This document shows positions 1-8,173 of a DNA stretch of 64,000 nucleotides, one piece after another. The stretch's first letter is position 1, and each line of letters begins with the position of its first letter. The notes under the pieces were generated by a model, which was not told the DNA's origin, ran no database searches, and saw only the letters and a program-made list of their open reading frames with translations. A program made the translations under genes and the position numbers. Origin of the DNA: Hydrogenophaga sp. NFH-34 (GTDB taxonomy: Bacteria; Pseudomonadota; Gammaproteobacteria; Burkholderiales; Burkholderiaceae_C); the NCBI RefSeq assembly GCF_021401345.1, contig NZ_JACBGE010000017.1, positions 1 through 64,000 of the forward strand, in the 5' to 3' direction.

Positions 1-107
1 TGACTCCTGCATCGCGTCTGAACCTCGCATCGTCTGGACTCCTTGTTGAGCGAGCAGTCAGTATCTACAACGATGCTCCTGAATGCCAGGTTTTATGGGA
101 GCGAAAT
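1..107. other. Left-edge stretch with no recognisable gene
   Basis: These bases lie downstream of the CaiB-like gene, which is transcribed leftward and ends at 108. I see no coding signal, no tRNA and no clear terminator hairpin. A gene entering from the left is not evident. Confidence 0.4.
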
Positions 108-1145
108 TCAACAGCCTGCTAGGGGCAGGTTGTCGCCGGCTTCGAACTTGTCGCGTGTCGCGAACTGCGGCAGCGCGGCCAAGCCGGAGGGCTCAACCAC
201 CGGGGCCACCGGCACGTCGTGCCGACTCAGCAGCTCGAACAGCGCGTCGGCGTCCCGGTCTTTCACGGCGTCGGCGATACGCTGGTTGATGGCCTGCGCA
301 TGGGGCTTGCGCCGCTTGAACGACCGGTACGCCTCACCATCGAACGGCGCCAGATCAATGGCCTCACAGAGACGTTGCCAGAAGTGGTCTTCCAGCGCCG
401 CGATAGAGAGGTGGCGGCCGTCGAGACAGGCGAACGCGCCATAGGCCGGCTTGACCAACGTCACTTCGCGCTGCGCTTCCAGCGTCTCCGCGCCGCCTTC
501 CCGGTAGGTGCCCAGACGCGGGTTCATCCAGTGCAGGGCGCAGTCGGCCAATGCCACGTCGAGGTGCTGACCGAGCCCCGTACTTTCCCGCTGGAACAAG
601 GCGGCCAGCGTGGACGACAGCGCATACATGGCACCACACAGGTCCGCCACCGGCAGACCCGCCCCCAGTGAGGGCGGACCGCCCGCTTCCCCCGATACGG
701 CCAGCACGCCAGCAGCCGCCAAATAGTTGATGTCGTGCCCGGGCAGGTGGGCCCAGGGGCCCGACTGCCCATAGCCGCTGAGCGAGACATAGATCAGGTG
801 CGGACAGTCGGCTTGCAGCGACGCGAAGTCCATCCCCAGACGCGCCATCACGCCCGGCCGGTATGACTCGACCAGGATGTCGGCGGACACCACCAGTTGA
901 CGCACCTGGGCACGCTGGGCCTCGTCCTTCATGTCGACCAGCAGGCTTTCCTTGCCCCGGTTGACCGCCGCAAATCCCCCCGCGCCCAGTCGGCGCGCAT
1001 TGTCGCCATGGGGCGGGCGCTCGATCTTGATGACGCGTGCGCCCATCTCGGCCAATGCCTGCGTGAAGAACGGGCCGGGCAGCAGTTCGCTGAAGTCGAC
1101 CACGGTGATGCCCGCCAGCGGCGGGCGCGTGGAAGGGCCCGTCAT
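108..1145 (-). CDS. CaiB/BaiF family protein, alpha-methylacyl-CoA racemase-like
   Basis: A 345-residue family III CoA-transferase/racemase fold. The ATG at 1145 overlaps the upstream ligase stop as ATGA, which fixes the start; the N terminus (MTGPSTRPPLAGITVVDF) is family-typical. The segment GHDINYLAAAG (His137), Asp168 in VADLCGA and Glu252 in ALEDHFW match the His, Asp and Glu positions used by alpha-methylacyl-CoA racemase. In true CoA-transferases the Asp alone carries the acyl-CoA anhydride. The protein is somewhat shorter than usual (360-400 residues). It is last in a leftward operon with an acyl-CoA dehydrogenase and an ADP-forming acyl-CoA ligase. Because a ligase is already present, racemising a 2-methyl-branched acyl-CoA is more plausible than CoA activation. 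The racemase call is inference; membership of the CaiB/BaiF superfamily is secure. Confidence 0.8.
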   Translation of the reverse strand: MTGPSTRPPLAGITVVDFSELLPGPFFTQALAEMGARVIKIERPPHGDNARRLGAGGFAAVNRGKESLLVDMKDEAQRAQVRQLVVSADILVESYRPGVMARLGMDFASLQADCPHLIYVSLSGYGQSGPWAHLPGHDINYLAAAGVLAVSGEAGGPPSLGAGLPVADLCGAMYALSSTLAALFQRESTGLGQHLDVALADCALHWMNPRLGTYREGGAETLEAQREVTLVKPAYGAFACLDGRHLSIAALEDHFWQRLCEAIDLAPFDGEAYRSFKRRKPHAQAINQRIADAVKDRDADALFELLSRHDVPVAPVVEPSGLAALPQFATRDKFEAGDNLPLAGC

Positions 1146-3307
1146 GCCGATGCCTTCTGTTCGGCGCGCTCGATGATGACGGCGTCGAGCGGCAAGGCCC
1201 CTTCGCCCTCGGCGCCCAGCCACACGGGGTTGAGATCCATCTCCTCGATGCGGTCGGCGTTCGCCACCACAAACGCCGAGACGCGAAGCAGCAGCGCTTC
1301 GAGCGCCTGGAGGTCGGCCCGTGGCCGACCGCGTGCGCCGTCGAGCAGCGGGAAGCAGCGCATCTCACGCACCATGGCCGCCGCATCTTCCGCACCGATC
1401 GGCAGCATGCGGCGCGTCACATCGCGCAGGATTTCCACGTAGATGCCGCCCATGCCGAAGGTCATCACATGACCGAACACCGGATCCCGGGTCACGCCGA
1501 TCATCAGCTCCACGCCGCCCTGGGGCGCCATCTTCTCGATGAGCAAGCCATCGATCGTGGCATCGGGGCGGTGGTGTGCCGCCGAGGCCATGATTTCCAC
1601 CCAGGCGACCGCCACCTGCTCGGCGGTTTTCAGCCCCACCTGCACGCCGCCGATGTCCGACTTGTGCACGATCTGTCCGCTGGCGATCTTGGCCACGACC
1701 GGGAAACCCATCGCTGCCGCCTGGGCCACGGCTTCTTCCTGAGTGCGGGCCAGTGCGTTGGGCAGCACCGCGATACCGGCCTCGCGCAACTGGCGCTTGC
1801 CTTCAAGTTCCGACACCGAGCGTGTGGCCGACGCGGGCGGCAGCACCGAGGTGAGCGTGACCGCAGACACGCCCGACTGGCTGCGCTTCCAGCGGCCATA
1901 CGCCACCCAGCGCCGCACCGCACTCAGGCCTTTGCCCACCGAACGCGGCGGCGCAAAACCATGTTCCACCAGCATGCGGTAGCCCTCGCCCATGCGATCG
2001 CTCATCCAGATCGGAACAATCGGGGTGGTGCAGTTCTTTTGCGCGGCAATGATGGTGCGCGCCATCTGGATGGTGGTCTCGCCGTAATCCAGGGTGATGG
2101 GCACGATCACGCAACCGAGGTGGGGGTCGCTGGCCACCGCGCCCAGCGTTTTCTCGATCAGCTGCGCATCGCTCAGCACCGCCGCCGTGGTGTCCACCGG
2201 GTTGTCGATCGCCGCGTAGTCGGGCAACAGCTCTTTCAGAAGCGCCCGCGTTTCGGGTGCGAAGGTGGCCAGCCGCAGGCCCCGCGTGCCCACCGCGTCG
2301 GCCGTCAGTGCGGCGGTGCCGCCCGACGAGGTGTAGATGCCGATGCCGTCCTCGGGGCCTGGCATGGCGCGCGCGAACAGCCAGGCCGTGTCGACCAGTT
2401 CGTCGATATCGTCCACTTCGATCACGCCGAACTGGCGGAACACCGCACTGTTCACCTCCGCCGAACCAGTCAGCGACGCGGTGTGCGACTGCGCCGCGCG
2501 CTGACCGTATTCGGACTTGCCCACCTTGAACGCGATCACCGGCTTGCCATTGGCCGCCGCCCGCTGGATGGCGGCGACGAACTTGGCGCCGTCCTTGATG
2601 CCTTCGAGCAAGGTGACGATGACCTTGATGTCCGGCGCGTCGGCCATGTAGTGAATGAAATCGGCCACCTGCAGGTCCACCTCGTTGCCGGTCGACGCCC
2701 ACAGTCCGATGCCGATGCCGCGGTCCATGGCCTGCATCACGTTGCGGCCCAGGCCGCCGCCCTGGGTGGCCAGACCGATCGGCCCCTTGATCAGGTCGTG
2801 CGGGAACGAGGGGGAGAAGGTCAGACCCAGGCGGTGGTTGACGTTGGTCAGTCCCGGGCAGTTCGGACCGTAGATCCGCATGCCGCCCGCGTCGGCGATG
2901 GCCTTGAGGCGCACCTGTGCTTGCTCGCCCTCTTCTCCAGCCTCGCCAAAGCCCGAGGTCAGCACCACGGCGAAGGGCACGCCCCGGCCGGCGCACTCCT
3001 CCGCCACGGCCAGCACGCCCGCCACCGGCACCACGATCACCGCAATGTCGGGTGTGACAGGCAAGGCGGCCACGCTGGGCCAGCATTTTTGCCCCCGGAT
3101 CTCGGTCTTGGTCGGGTTCACGAGAAAAATCTCGCCGTCGAACTCGGAGTGGTCCAGCAAGTTGCTCAGGGTACGCTCGCCAATGCTGTGAAGGCGATCG
3201 GAGGCGCCCACCAGAGCAATCGAGCGGGGGTGAATCAGCCGCGTCAAATCGGTCAACGTTGTCTCCAGAGGTCTTGTGTTTTGGGATGAGGCTGCGGTGC
3301 TCACCAT
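1142..3307 (-). CDS. ADP-forming acyl-CoA ligase (acetate--CoA ligase family)
   Basis: A 721-residue single-chain nucleoside-diphosphate-forming acyl-CoA synthetase. The N-terminal CoA-binding Rossmann domain starts near residue 23 (IHPRSIALVGASDR). Succinyl-CoA-synthetase-like domains follow, with the likely phospho-carrier His275 in QSHTASLTGSAEV. A C-terminal ATP-grasp domain begins near residue 505 (KRQLREAGIAVLP; VVAKIASGQIVHKSDIGGV). The enzyme would convert a carboxylate, CoA and ATP to acyl-CoA, ADP and phosphate in the cytoplasm. The ATG at 3307 overlaps the stop of the acyl-CoA dehydrogenase by one base (TGATG), and the stop overlaps the next gene by four, so the three genes look translationally coupled. 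It probably activates the acid brought in for this pathway. Substrate is not predictable; acetate, pimelate and branched or aromatic acids are all used by relatives. Confidence 0.88.
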   Translation of the reverse strand: MVSTAASSQNTRPLETTLTDLTRLIHPRSIALVGASDRLHSIGERTLSNLLDHSEFDGEIFLVNPTKTEIRGQKCWPSVAALPVTPDIAVIVVPVAGVLAVAEECAGRGVPFAVVLTSGFGEAGEEGEQAQVRLKAIADAGGMRIYGPNCPGLTNVNHRLGLTFSPSFPHDLIKGPIGLATQGGGLGRNVMQAMDRGIGIGLWASTGNEVDLQVADFIHYMADAPDIKVIVTLLEGIKDGAKFVAAIQRAAANGKPVIAFKVGKSEYGQRAAQSHTASLTGSAEVNSAVFRQFGVIEVDDIDELVDTAWLFARAMPGPEDGIGIYTSSGGTAALTADAVGTRGLRLATFAPETRALLKELLPDYAAIDNPVDTTAAVLSDAQLIEKTLGAVASDPHLGCVIVPITLDYGETTIQMARTIIAAQKNCTTPIVPIWMSDRMGEGYRMLVEHGFAPPRSVGKGLSAVRRWVAYGRWKRSQSGVSAVTLTSVLPPASATRSVSELEGKRQLREAGIAVLPNALARTQEEAVAQAAAMGFPVVAKIASGQIVHKSDIGGVQVGLKTAEQVAVAWVEIMASAAHHRPDATIDGLLIEKMAPQGGVELMIGVTRDPVFGHVMTFGMGGIYVEILRDVTRRMLPIGAEDAAAMVREMRCFPLLDGARGRPRADLQALEALLLRVSAFVVANADRIEEMDLNPVWLGAEGEGALPLDAVIIERAEQKASA

Positions 3308-4455
3308 CAGGCGATGGCTGACATGCCCAGAATCTCGCGGCCCACGATCAAGGTCTGCACCTCGGTCGTGCCTTCGGGGATCGTGCCGCCGCGCGTGTCC
3401 CGAAAAATGCGTTCGATGGGGTAGTCGGTTGCATAGCCCAGTCCGCCGTGCACCTGCAGGGCCATGCTGGCTACCTCGTGGGCGGCTTCGGTGGCGTACA
3501 GCTTGGCGATGGAAGCGGCCGTGCGGACGTCCTGCCCGGAGTCCAGCGCGGCGGCTGCGCGCAGGCCCAATGCCCGTGCAGCTTCCACGCGGACCGTCAT
3601 GTCCACGATGAGCTTCTGGATCAGTTGGAAGCTGCCAATGGGTCGACCGAATTGCGTGCGCGTGCGGGCGTGGTCGATGGACAGATCCAACGCGGCCTGG
3701 GCAGCACCCACCGCACCCATCGCGATATTCACCCGAGCGCCGTCCAGACCTTTCAACATCTTCTTCAGCGCCGAGCCCTCTTCGCCCAGCAGGTTTGCGC
3801 GCGGCACCTTGACGTTGTCGAAGTTGAGTTCGGCCGTGCCGGTGCTGCGCAGAACCATGGTATCGACCGCACGGATTTCATACGGCGAGACATCACGCTC
3901 GACCAGGAACGTGGACAGTTGGCCGTTGCAATCGGGGCTGAAGGTACGTGCCACCACGATACCGAAATCGCCAAAGACGCCGTTGGTGATCCAGAGCTTG
4001 CGGCCGTTGAGCACATAGTGGTCGCCCTGGAGGTCGGCCCGCGTCTGCACCTGGGCGATGTTGGAACCGGTGCCCGGTTCGCTGATGGCGTTGAACACGC
4101 GGCGCTCGGAAGCCATCAGGGGCTTGAGGAATCGCTCCTTCTGCTCCTCGTTCGCCTCGGCCGCCAGCTTGTGGATGGCGGCGTTGGTGATGTTGACCAT
4201 GGTCCGGAGCGACAGCCAGGTGTAGCCCGCCTCTTCCATCAGCATGGCCCAGTTCATGGCGTCCAGCTCCATGCCACCGAGCGACTCCGGCAAACGCCCG
4301 CCGATGTAGCCGAACGGGGTCAGCGCCTTGAGCAGCTCGAAGGGAAAGGTCTTGGCCTTGTCGTGTTCGGACACGAGGGGGGCGACTTCGCTCTTCATGA
4401 AGCGGCGGACACTGTCGCGCAACATCTCCTGGTCGGCATCGGCAACAAAATACAT
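3307..4455 (-). CDS. acyl-CoA dehydrogenase
   Basis: A 382-residue FAD enzyme of normal family length that introduces a 2,3-double bond into an acyl-CoA and passes electrons to electron-transfer flavoprotein. The order is an N-terminal helical domain, a middle beta domain (FNAISEPGTGSNIAQVQTRA; KLWITNG) and a C-terminal helical domain (ARTRTQFGRPIGSFQLIQ). The catalytic base is probably Glu361 in IPEGTTEVQ, the standard position. First gene of the leftward operon; the next gene overlaps its stop (TGATG). The IclR-type regulator gene lies just upstream, ending 46 bases away on the same strand, so this operon may be co-transcribed with it or have its own promoter in that gap. Chain-length or branch preference cannot be read from sequence. 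Confidence 0.9.
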   Translation of the reverse strand: MYFVADADQEMLRDSVRRFMKSEVAPLVSEHDKAKTFPFELLKALTPFGYIGGRLPESLGGMELDAMNWAMLMEEAGYTWLSLRTMVNITNAAIHKLAAEANEEQKERFLKPLMASERRVFNAISEPGTGSNIAQVQTRADLQGDHYVLNGRKLWITNGVFGDFGIVVARTFSPDCNGQLSTFLVERDVSPYEIRAVDTMVLRSTGTAELNFDNVKVPRANLLGEEGSALKKMLKGLDGARVNIAMGAVGAAQAALDLSIDHARTRTQFGRPIGSFQLIQKLIVDMTVRVEAARALGLRAAAALDSGQDVRTAASIAKLYATEAAHEVASMALQVHGGLGYATDYPIERIFRDTRGGTIPEGTTEVQTLIVGREILGMSAIA

Positions 4456-4501
4456 GGGTGGGTCTCCTGTGGGTTGAAATGGGATCGGACCCGGGCGCGG
4501 A

Positions 4502-5311
4502 CTACGCCGGCCCGGTCACTTTTGCGGTGGCGGCGCGCCGCGCACCGGTGGCACGCGGCGGCGCCGCGCCGTCGCGCGCGTGGAACACGAGCGCCTGGAC
4601 GTCCTTGAGGGCTTGCAGACAAGCGTCCTTGTGGGCCAGCATGCGCTGGGTGGGACCGGCCACGGAGATGGCCAGCGGCTGATCGCCCACGTAGCCGGCC
4701 ACCGCCATGGCGGACAGGCCGTCAAAACCTTCGTTCTCGACCCAGCTCCAGCCCTGCGCCTTGGCCTGGGCGATCTGTGCTTCCAGCACGGCCAGGTCGG
4801 TGATGGTGCCGGGCGCGATCTGCTTCATCGTCTTCAGGCGCAGCTGGCGCGCCGCCTCTTCGGGGGTGCCGAGCGCGAGCTCCGCCTTGCCCAGCGCCGA
4901 GACGTGCAGCGCGATCTTGTTGCCCACGTTGGAAACGTAGCGCAGCGGATGCGTGCCTTCGGCAAACGCCAGCACATGCACCACCCCCGACACCACATGG
5001 CCACACAGACCGGTCTCGCCGGTCTTGTCGCGCAACAACTCGCAGGCTTCCGTGGCCACCGCGAACAGCGGATCGCTGGCCGAAATCTCCTGCGCAATGT
5101 CCAGCAGTCGCGCCGTGGGATAGAAGCGCTTGCTGCGCGCCGTGCGCAGCAGATAGCCCATCTCGTGCAGCGTGAAAAGCAGGTCTGAACAACTGCTTTC
5201 CGGTAGGTCCATAAGACGCGCCAGATCCGAGTTGGACAGCTCTCGGCGCTCACGGGCAAACACTTCAAGCAGCAGCATGGTGCGGGTGGCAGCAGGAACG
5301 ATGGTGGGCAT
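4502..5311 (-). CDS. IclR-family transcriptional regulator
   Basis: A 269-residue regulator with an N-terminal winged helix (about residues 5-65: TRTMLLLEVFARERRELSNS, then LARLMDLPESSCSDLLFTLH) and a C-terminal IclR effector domain (about 80-250, including HVSALGKAELA and WSWVENEGFDGLSAMA). The C-terminal tail is Ala/Arg/Pro-rich and looks disordered. The gene is divergent from the Bug receptor gene, with 188 AT-rich bases between them that carry repeated TCTACGA boxes. It is upstream of, and parallel to, the dehydrogenase-ligase-racemase operon. It most likely senses the pathway substrate or its CoA ester and controls both arms of the cluster; that role is inferred from position. Confidence 0.9.
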   Translation of the reverse strand: MPTIVPAATRTMLLLEVFARERRELSNSDLARLMDLPESSCSDLLFTLHEMGYLLRTARSKRFYPTARLLDIAQEISASDPLFAVATEACELLRDKTGETGLCGHVVSGVVHVLAFAEGTHPLRYVSNVGNKIALHVSALGKAELALGTPEEAARQLRLKTMKQIAPGTITDLAVLEAQIAQAKAQGWSWVENEGFDGLSAMAVAGYVGDQPLAISVAGPTQRMLAHKDACLQALKDVQALVFHARDGAAPPRATGARRAATAKVTGPA

Positions 5312-5499
5312 AGTTACTCCGAAATTTCGTAGATAAGCTCGAATAATAACGAAATGACTTCAGAAAACCGTCCGATAAAAGGCTGTTTTTTCCCTATTTT
5401 TTTCAATGAAAAACTCAAAATTCGATCTTGCCTTTCTACGATATTTTGAAGTATTCTACGACTAGTCACGATATTGTGGCAGAAAAAATGGAGACAACC
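5312..5499. promoter_or_regulatory. Divergent IclR / Bug control region with repeated boxes
   Basis: This 188-bp gap is far more AT-rich than its surroundings. A 10-bp perfect palindrome CGAAATTTCG sits at 5320-5329. The box TCTACGA occurs as TTCTACGA at 5434-5441 and 5454-5461 (20 bp apart, two helical turns) and inverted as TCGTAGA at 5327-5333. Such boxes are good candidates for IclR operators; binding is inferred. No convincing -35/-10 pair was assigned. Confidence 0.5.
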
Positions 5500-6480
5500 A
5501 TGCGAAACATTCTGAGGAAGCTGTCCGTTCTGGCGCTCGGGTCACTCGCCCTGTGCACCGCCCATGCGGCAGATGTTCAATGGCCAGAACGTCCGATCAA
5601 ATTCATCATTCCGTTCACCCCCGGTGGCGTGACCGACAACACAGCCCGGTTGCTGGCGACACTGCTCGAACCCCATCTGGGGCAACCCGTGATCGTGGAA
5701 AACCGCCCTGGTGCTGGTGGCTCGATTGGCGTGGAAGCCGCTGCCCGCCAGACTCCCGATGGCTACACGATGGTCTACGGCACGCAAGGCACTCAGGGCG
5801 CCAATCTCGCGCTGTACAAAAAAGTGGGGTATGACCCGATCGCCGATTTCGTGCCGGTGTATGGCGTGTCGGAGTCCCCCTTGGTACTGGTGATCAACCC
5901 CAACCGGCCATTCAAAACGGTCCCCGAACTGATCGCCTATGCCAAAGCCAACCCGGGCAAGCTCAACTACGGCTCGGCTGGCGCGGGCACGGGCACGCAC
6001 CTCACGGCAGAAATGTTCCAGATGGTGACCGGCACCAAGATGACGCACATCGCCTACAAAGGCAGCAGCCCAGCGCTGACCGATCTCATGGCCGGCAACG
6101 TCGATCTGATGTTCGATTACCCGGCCATCGTGCTGCCGCTGGTGAACGGCAAGAAACTCACCGCACTGGCGGTCACGGCCAACAAGCGGCTTGCCAGCGC
6201 CCCTGATGTACCGGTGATCAGCGAGTTTGGACTGACCGGCGCAGAGTCCAGCTCCTGGGGCGCCGTCTTCGTGCCTGCCAAGACCCCACCGGCCATCGTC
6301 AAGAAGCTGGCAGACGCCATCGAGAAGGCCATGGTCGACCCCCAGATGGTGAAGAACAACCAGAAGTACGGAAGCATCCCGATGACCGGCATGCGCGATC
6401 AAAAGCTGGGCGACTTCGTCAAGACGGAAATGGTGCGCTGGCGCGATCTGGTGCAGAAATCCGGCGCCTCGCTCGAATGA
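5500..6480 (+). CDS. Bug-family (TctC-like) periplasmic solute-binding protein
   Basis: A 326-residue receptor of the tripartite tricarboxylate transporter family, highly expanded in Burkholderiales. The ATG at 5500 is chosen because GGAGAC lies just upstream and it begins a signal peptide (MRNILRKLSVLALGSLALCT, cleavage near residue 23-24). The mature part has the family hallmarks WPERPIKFIIPFTPGGVTDN, VIVENRPGAGGSIG and GTGTHLTAEMF. It should bind a carboxylate in the periplasm. No TctA or TctB membrane gene lies nearby, so it must use a transporter encoded elsewhere or act as a sensor. It is divergent from the IclR gene and is first in the rightward operon. Ligand is unknown; the neighbours suggest the acid degraded by this cluster. 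Confidence 0.9.
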   Translation: MRNILRKLSVLALGSLALCTAHAADVQWPERPIKFIIPFTPGGVTDNTARLLATLLEPHLGQPVIVENRPGAGGSIGVEAAARQTPDGYTMVYGTQGTQGANLALYKKVGYDPIADFVPVYGVSESPLVLVINPNRPFKTVPELIAYAKANPGKLNYGSAGAGTGTHLTAEMFQMVTGTKMTHIAYKGSSPALTDLMAGNVDLMFDYPAIVLPLVNGKKLTALAVTANKRLASAPDVPVISEFGLTGAESSSWGAVFVPAKTPPAIVKKLADAIEKAMVDPQMVKNNQKYGSIPMTGMRDQKLGDFVKTEMVRWRDLVQKSGASLE

Positions 6481-6486
6481 CCCCGC

Positions 6487-6504
6487 GGCCACGCTCGCGT
6501 GGCC
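6487..6504 (+). other. Intercistronic hairpin after the Bug gene
   Basis: A perfect 8-bp inverted repeat (GGCCACGC ... GCGTGGCC, two-base centre, so effectively a 7-bp stem with a CTCG loop). It begins 7 bases after the receptor stop. There is no U-tract, so it may stabilise the receptor mRNA or cause partial termination, as often follows receptor genes that need higher expression. Confidence 0.45.
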
Positions 6505-6533
6505 CTTCCCCTTGGCTTGACCGACCTTCATTC

Positions 6534-6965
6534 ATGATCGACCAACTGACTTCCTTGAAGCCTCTGCACCCCACGCTCTACCAGCTGGCGTCGGACGGCA
6601 CCTCCCTCGACTTCATCTTCTCACAATGCCTGGTTTGCGGAACGGTCAACTTTCCGGCCAACGTCCCGGGCTGCTCGCACTGTGGGAACCCACTCACCGA
6701 GGCCCCCCGGCTGACCCGCCCTGGCCAAGGAGAGTTGCTGGAGTTCGTGACCATCCATGTGCCGCTGATACCGGACATGCAGGCGCCCGCGATCGCTGGC
6801 GATATCCGCATCGCAGACGGCATCGTTGAAGAAGGCGTGATCGGGGTCAAAGACGATTCTGGCTTGCGCACGGGCATGACCCTCAAAGCCATCGCAGAGG
6901 TGCGCGAAGCGCAGGGGGTCTATGCCTGCGTCTTTGTTCCGATGAATGAGGAGGTCGCGACATGA
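6534..6965 (+). CDS. DUF35 / OB-fold zinc-ribbon protein
   Basis: A 143-residue protein with a rubredoxin-like zinc ribbon (Cys32, Cys35, Cys47, Cys50 in CLVCG...CSHCG) followed by an OB-fold domain (GELLEFVTIHVPLIPDMQAP, then AIAGDIRIADGIVEEGVIGV). DUF35 proteins partner thiolase-superfamily enzymes, as in archaeal thiolase-HMG-CoA synthase complexes and in steroid side-chain aldolases. The next gene, overlapping by ATGA, is a thiolase-like protein, so a stoichiometric complex is likely. Start ATG 6534 is preferred. An in-frame ATG at 6477 overlaps the receptor stop but would translate through the hairpin at 6487-6504 into a Pro/Arg-rich stretch unlike the family. Confidence 0.85.
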   Translation: MIDQLTSLKPLHPTLYQLASDGTSLDFIFSQCLVCGTVNFPANVPGCSHCGNPLTEAPRLTRPGQGELLEFVTIHVPLIPDMQAPAIAGDIRIADGIVEEGVIGVKDDSGLRTGMTLKAIAEVREAQGVYACVFVPMNEEVAT

Positions 6966-8146
6966 GCACCGGTACCCAACAACGAGCCGCCACCTCCGCG
7001 AACTGGATCGACCAAAACGGTGGCATCTACGTGGTGGGCATCGGCATGCACGCCTACCAGTTCCCCACCGAAACACCCTACACCCAGCTGGGCCTGACCG
7101 CCGTGCGCGCCGCGCTGGTCGACGCCGGGCTGCGCTGGGACCAGGTTCAAAGTGCCTACGTCGGCACAGCCGCCATCGGCATGGCCACCGGGCGCGTGAT
7201 GCTCCGCCACCTGGGCTCGACCGGTCTGGCCGTGACGCAGGTCGAAAACGCTTCGGCTTCAGGGTCTTTCGCTTTTCGCCAGGCCTGCATGGAGATCGCC
7301 ACCGGCATGAGCGACGTGGTGCTCGCCGTCGGTGTGGACAAACACGGCGACGGTCGCCGCGCGGCCAACAAGAACGGGCTCGAAAGCCTGAGCGACACCG
7401 CCAACCTGCCTCCGGTCAAGTTCGCCATGATGGCGCGCACCTACCTGCGCGAGCGCGGCGCCAGCGTGGCAGAGATGGCTGCGGTGGCGGTCAAGAACCA
7501 TGGCAATGCCGCACTCAACCCCTTCGCCCAGTTTCGCAAGCCCCGCACGCTGGACCAGGTGCTCGCCTCGCCGCGCGTCGTCGGGGATCTCACGGTGCAG
7601 CAGTGCACCCCGCGTGGCGAAGGCGCCGCCGCCGTGCTGCTGGTCTCTGGCCACGCGCTCAAGCGCCTGGGCTTGGACGCTAAGCGCTGTGTCCGCGTAC
7701 ACGCCTCGGTAGCCGGCAGCGACCGCGAAGAAACCGGCTACGGCGATGCGGCCACGGAACTGGTGCGGTCCAGCGCCCAGGCTGCCTGCGAGCAGGCCGG
7801 CATCGCCCCGACCGAGCTGGACCTGCTCGAACTGCACGACGCTTTCTCCATCGAAGAACTGCTCTACACCGAGGCCATCGGCATCTGTGAACCCGGCGAA
7901 GGCGCGCGCTACCTGGCCCGTGGCGACTCCCAGATCGGCGGCCGTTGCGCCGTCAACGCCTCGGGCGGCCTGATCGGCATGGGCCACCCGCTCGGGCCGA
8001 CCGGCATTGGCCAGATCGCCGAGATCACCCGCCAGTTGCGCGGCGAAGCGTCCGGTCGCCAGCACCCCAATGCGCGCTGGGCCATGGCCCACATGATCGG
8101 TCTGGGGTCGGTGTCGATTGCCCATGTGCTATCGACTGCCCACTGA
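6962..8146 (+). CDS. Thiolase-like (SCPx/Ltp type) protein lacking the nucleophilic Cys, probable acyl-CoA aldolase
   Basis: A 394-residue thiolase-superfamily protein of the lipid-transfer/SCPx type. The active-site loop that normally reads like NNNCATGS reads VENASASGS here, placing Ser98 (codon 7253-7255) where the acylated Cys should be. The HDAF segment (in LLELHDAFSIEEL) and the C-terminal GMGHPLGPTG (His342) are retained. Loss of the Cys argues against thiolysis. Thiolase-like proteins paired with DUF35 partners catalyse retro-aldol cleavage of beta-hydroxyacyl-CoA in steroid and bile-acid side-chain degradation. The upstream DUF35 gene overlaps by ATGA, and an enoyl-CoA hydratase that could make the beta-hydroxyacyl-CoA follows. 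Retro-aldolase activity is inference; a non-catalytic or condensing role is possible. Confidence 0.8.
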   Translation: MSTGTQQRAATSANWIDQNGGIYVVGIGMHAYQFPTETPYTQLGLTAVRAALVDAGLRWDQVQSAYVGTAAIGMATGRVMLRHLGSTGLAVTQVENASASGSFAFRQACMEIATGMSDVVLAVGVDKHGDGRRAANKNGLESLSDTANLPPVKFAMMARTYLRERGASVAEMAAVAVKNHGNAALNPFAQFRKPRTLDQVLASPRVVGDLTVQQCTPRGEGAAAVLLVSGHALKRLGLDAKRCVRVHASVAGSDREETGYGDAATELVRSSAQAACEQAGIAPTELDLLELHDAFSIEELLYTEAIGICEPGEGARYLARGDSQIGGRCAVNASGGLIGMGHPLGPTGIGQIAEITRQLRGEASGRQHPNARWAMAHMIGLGSVSIAHVLSTAH

Positions 8147-8173
8147 CCGCCCCGCACAACAGGAGAGAAGAGC

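Noticed and set aside
6962-8146. Ordinary acetyl-CoA acetyltransferase
   Set aside because: The nucleophilic Cys position holds Ser and the gene is coupled to DUF35, so normal thiolysis is unlikely.
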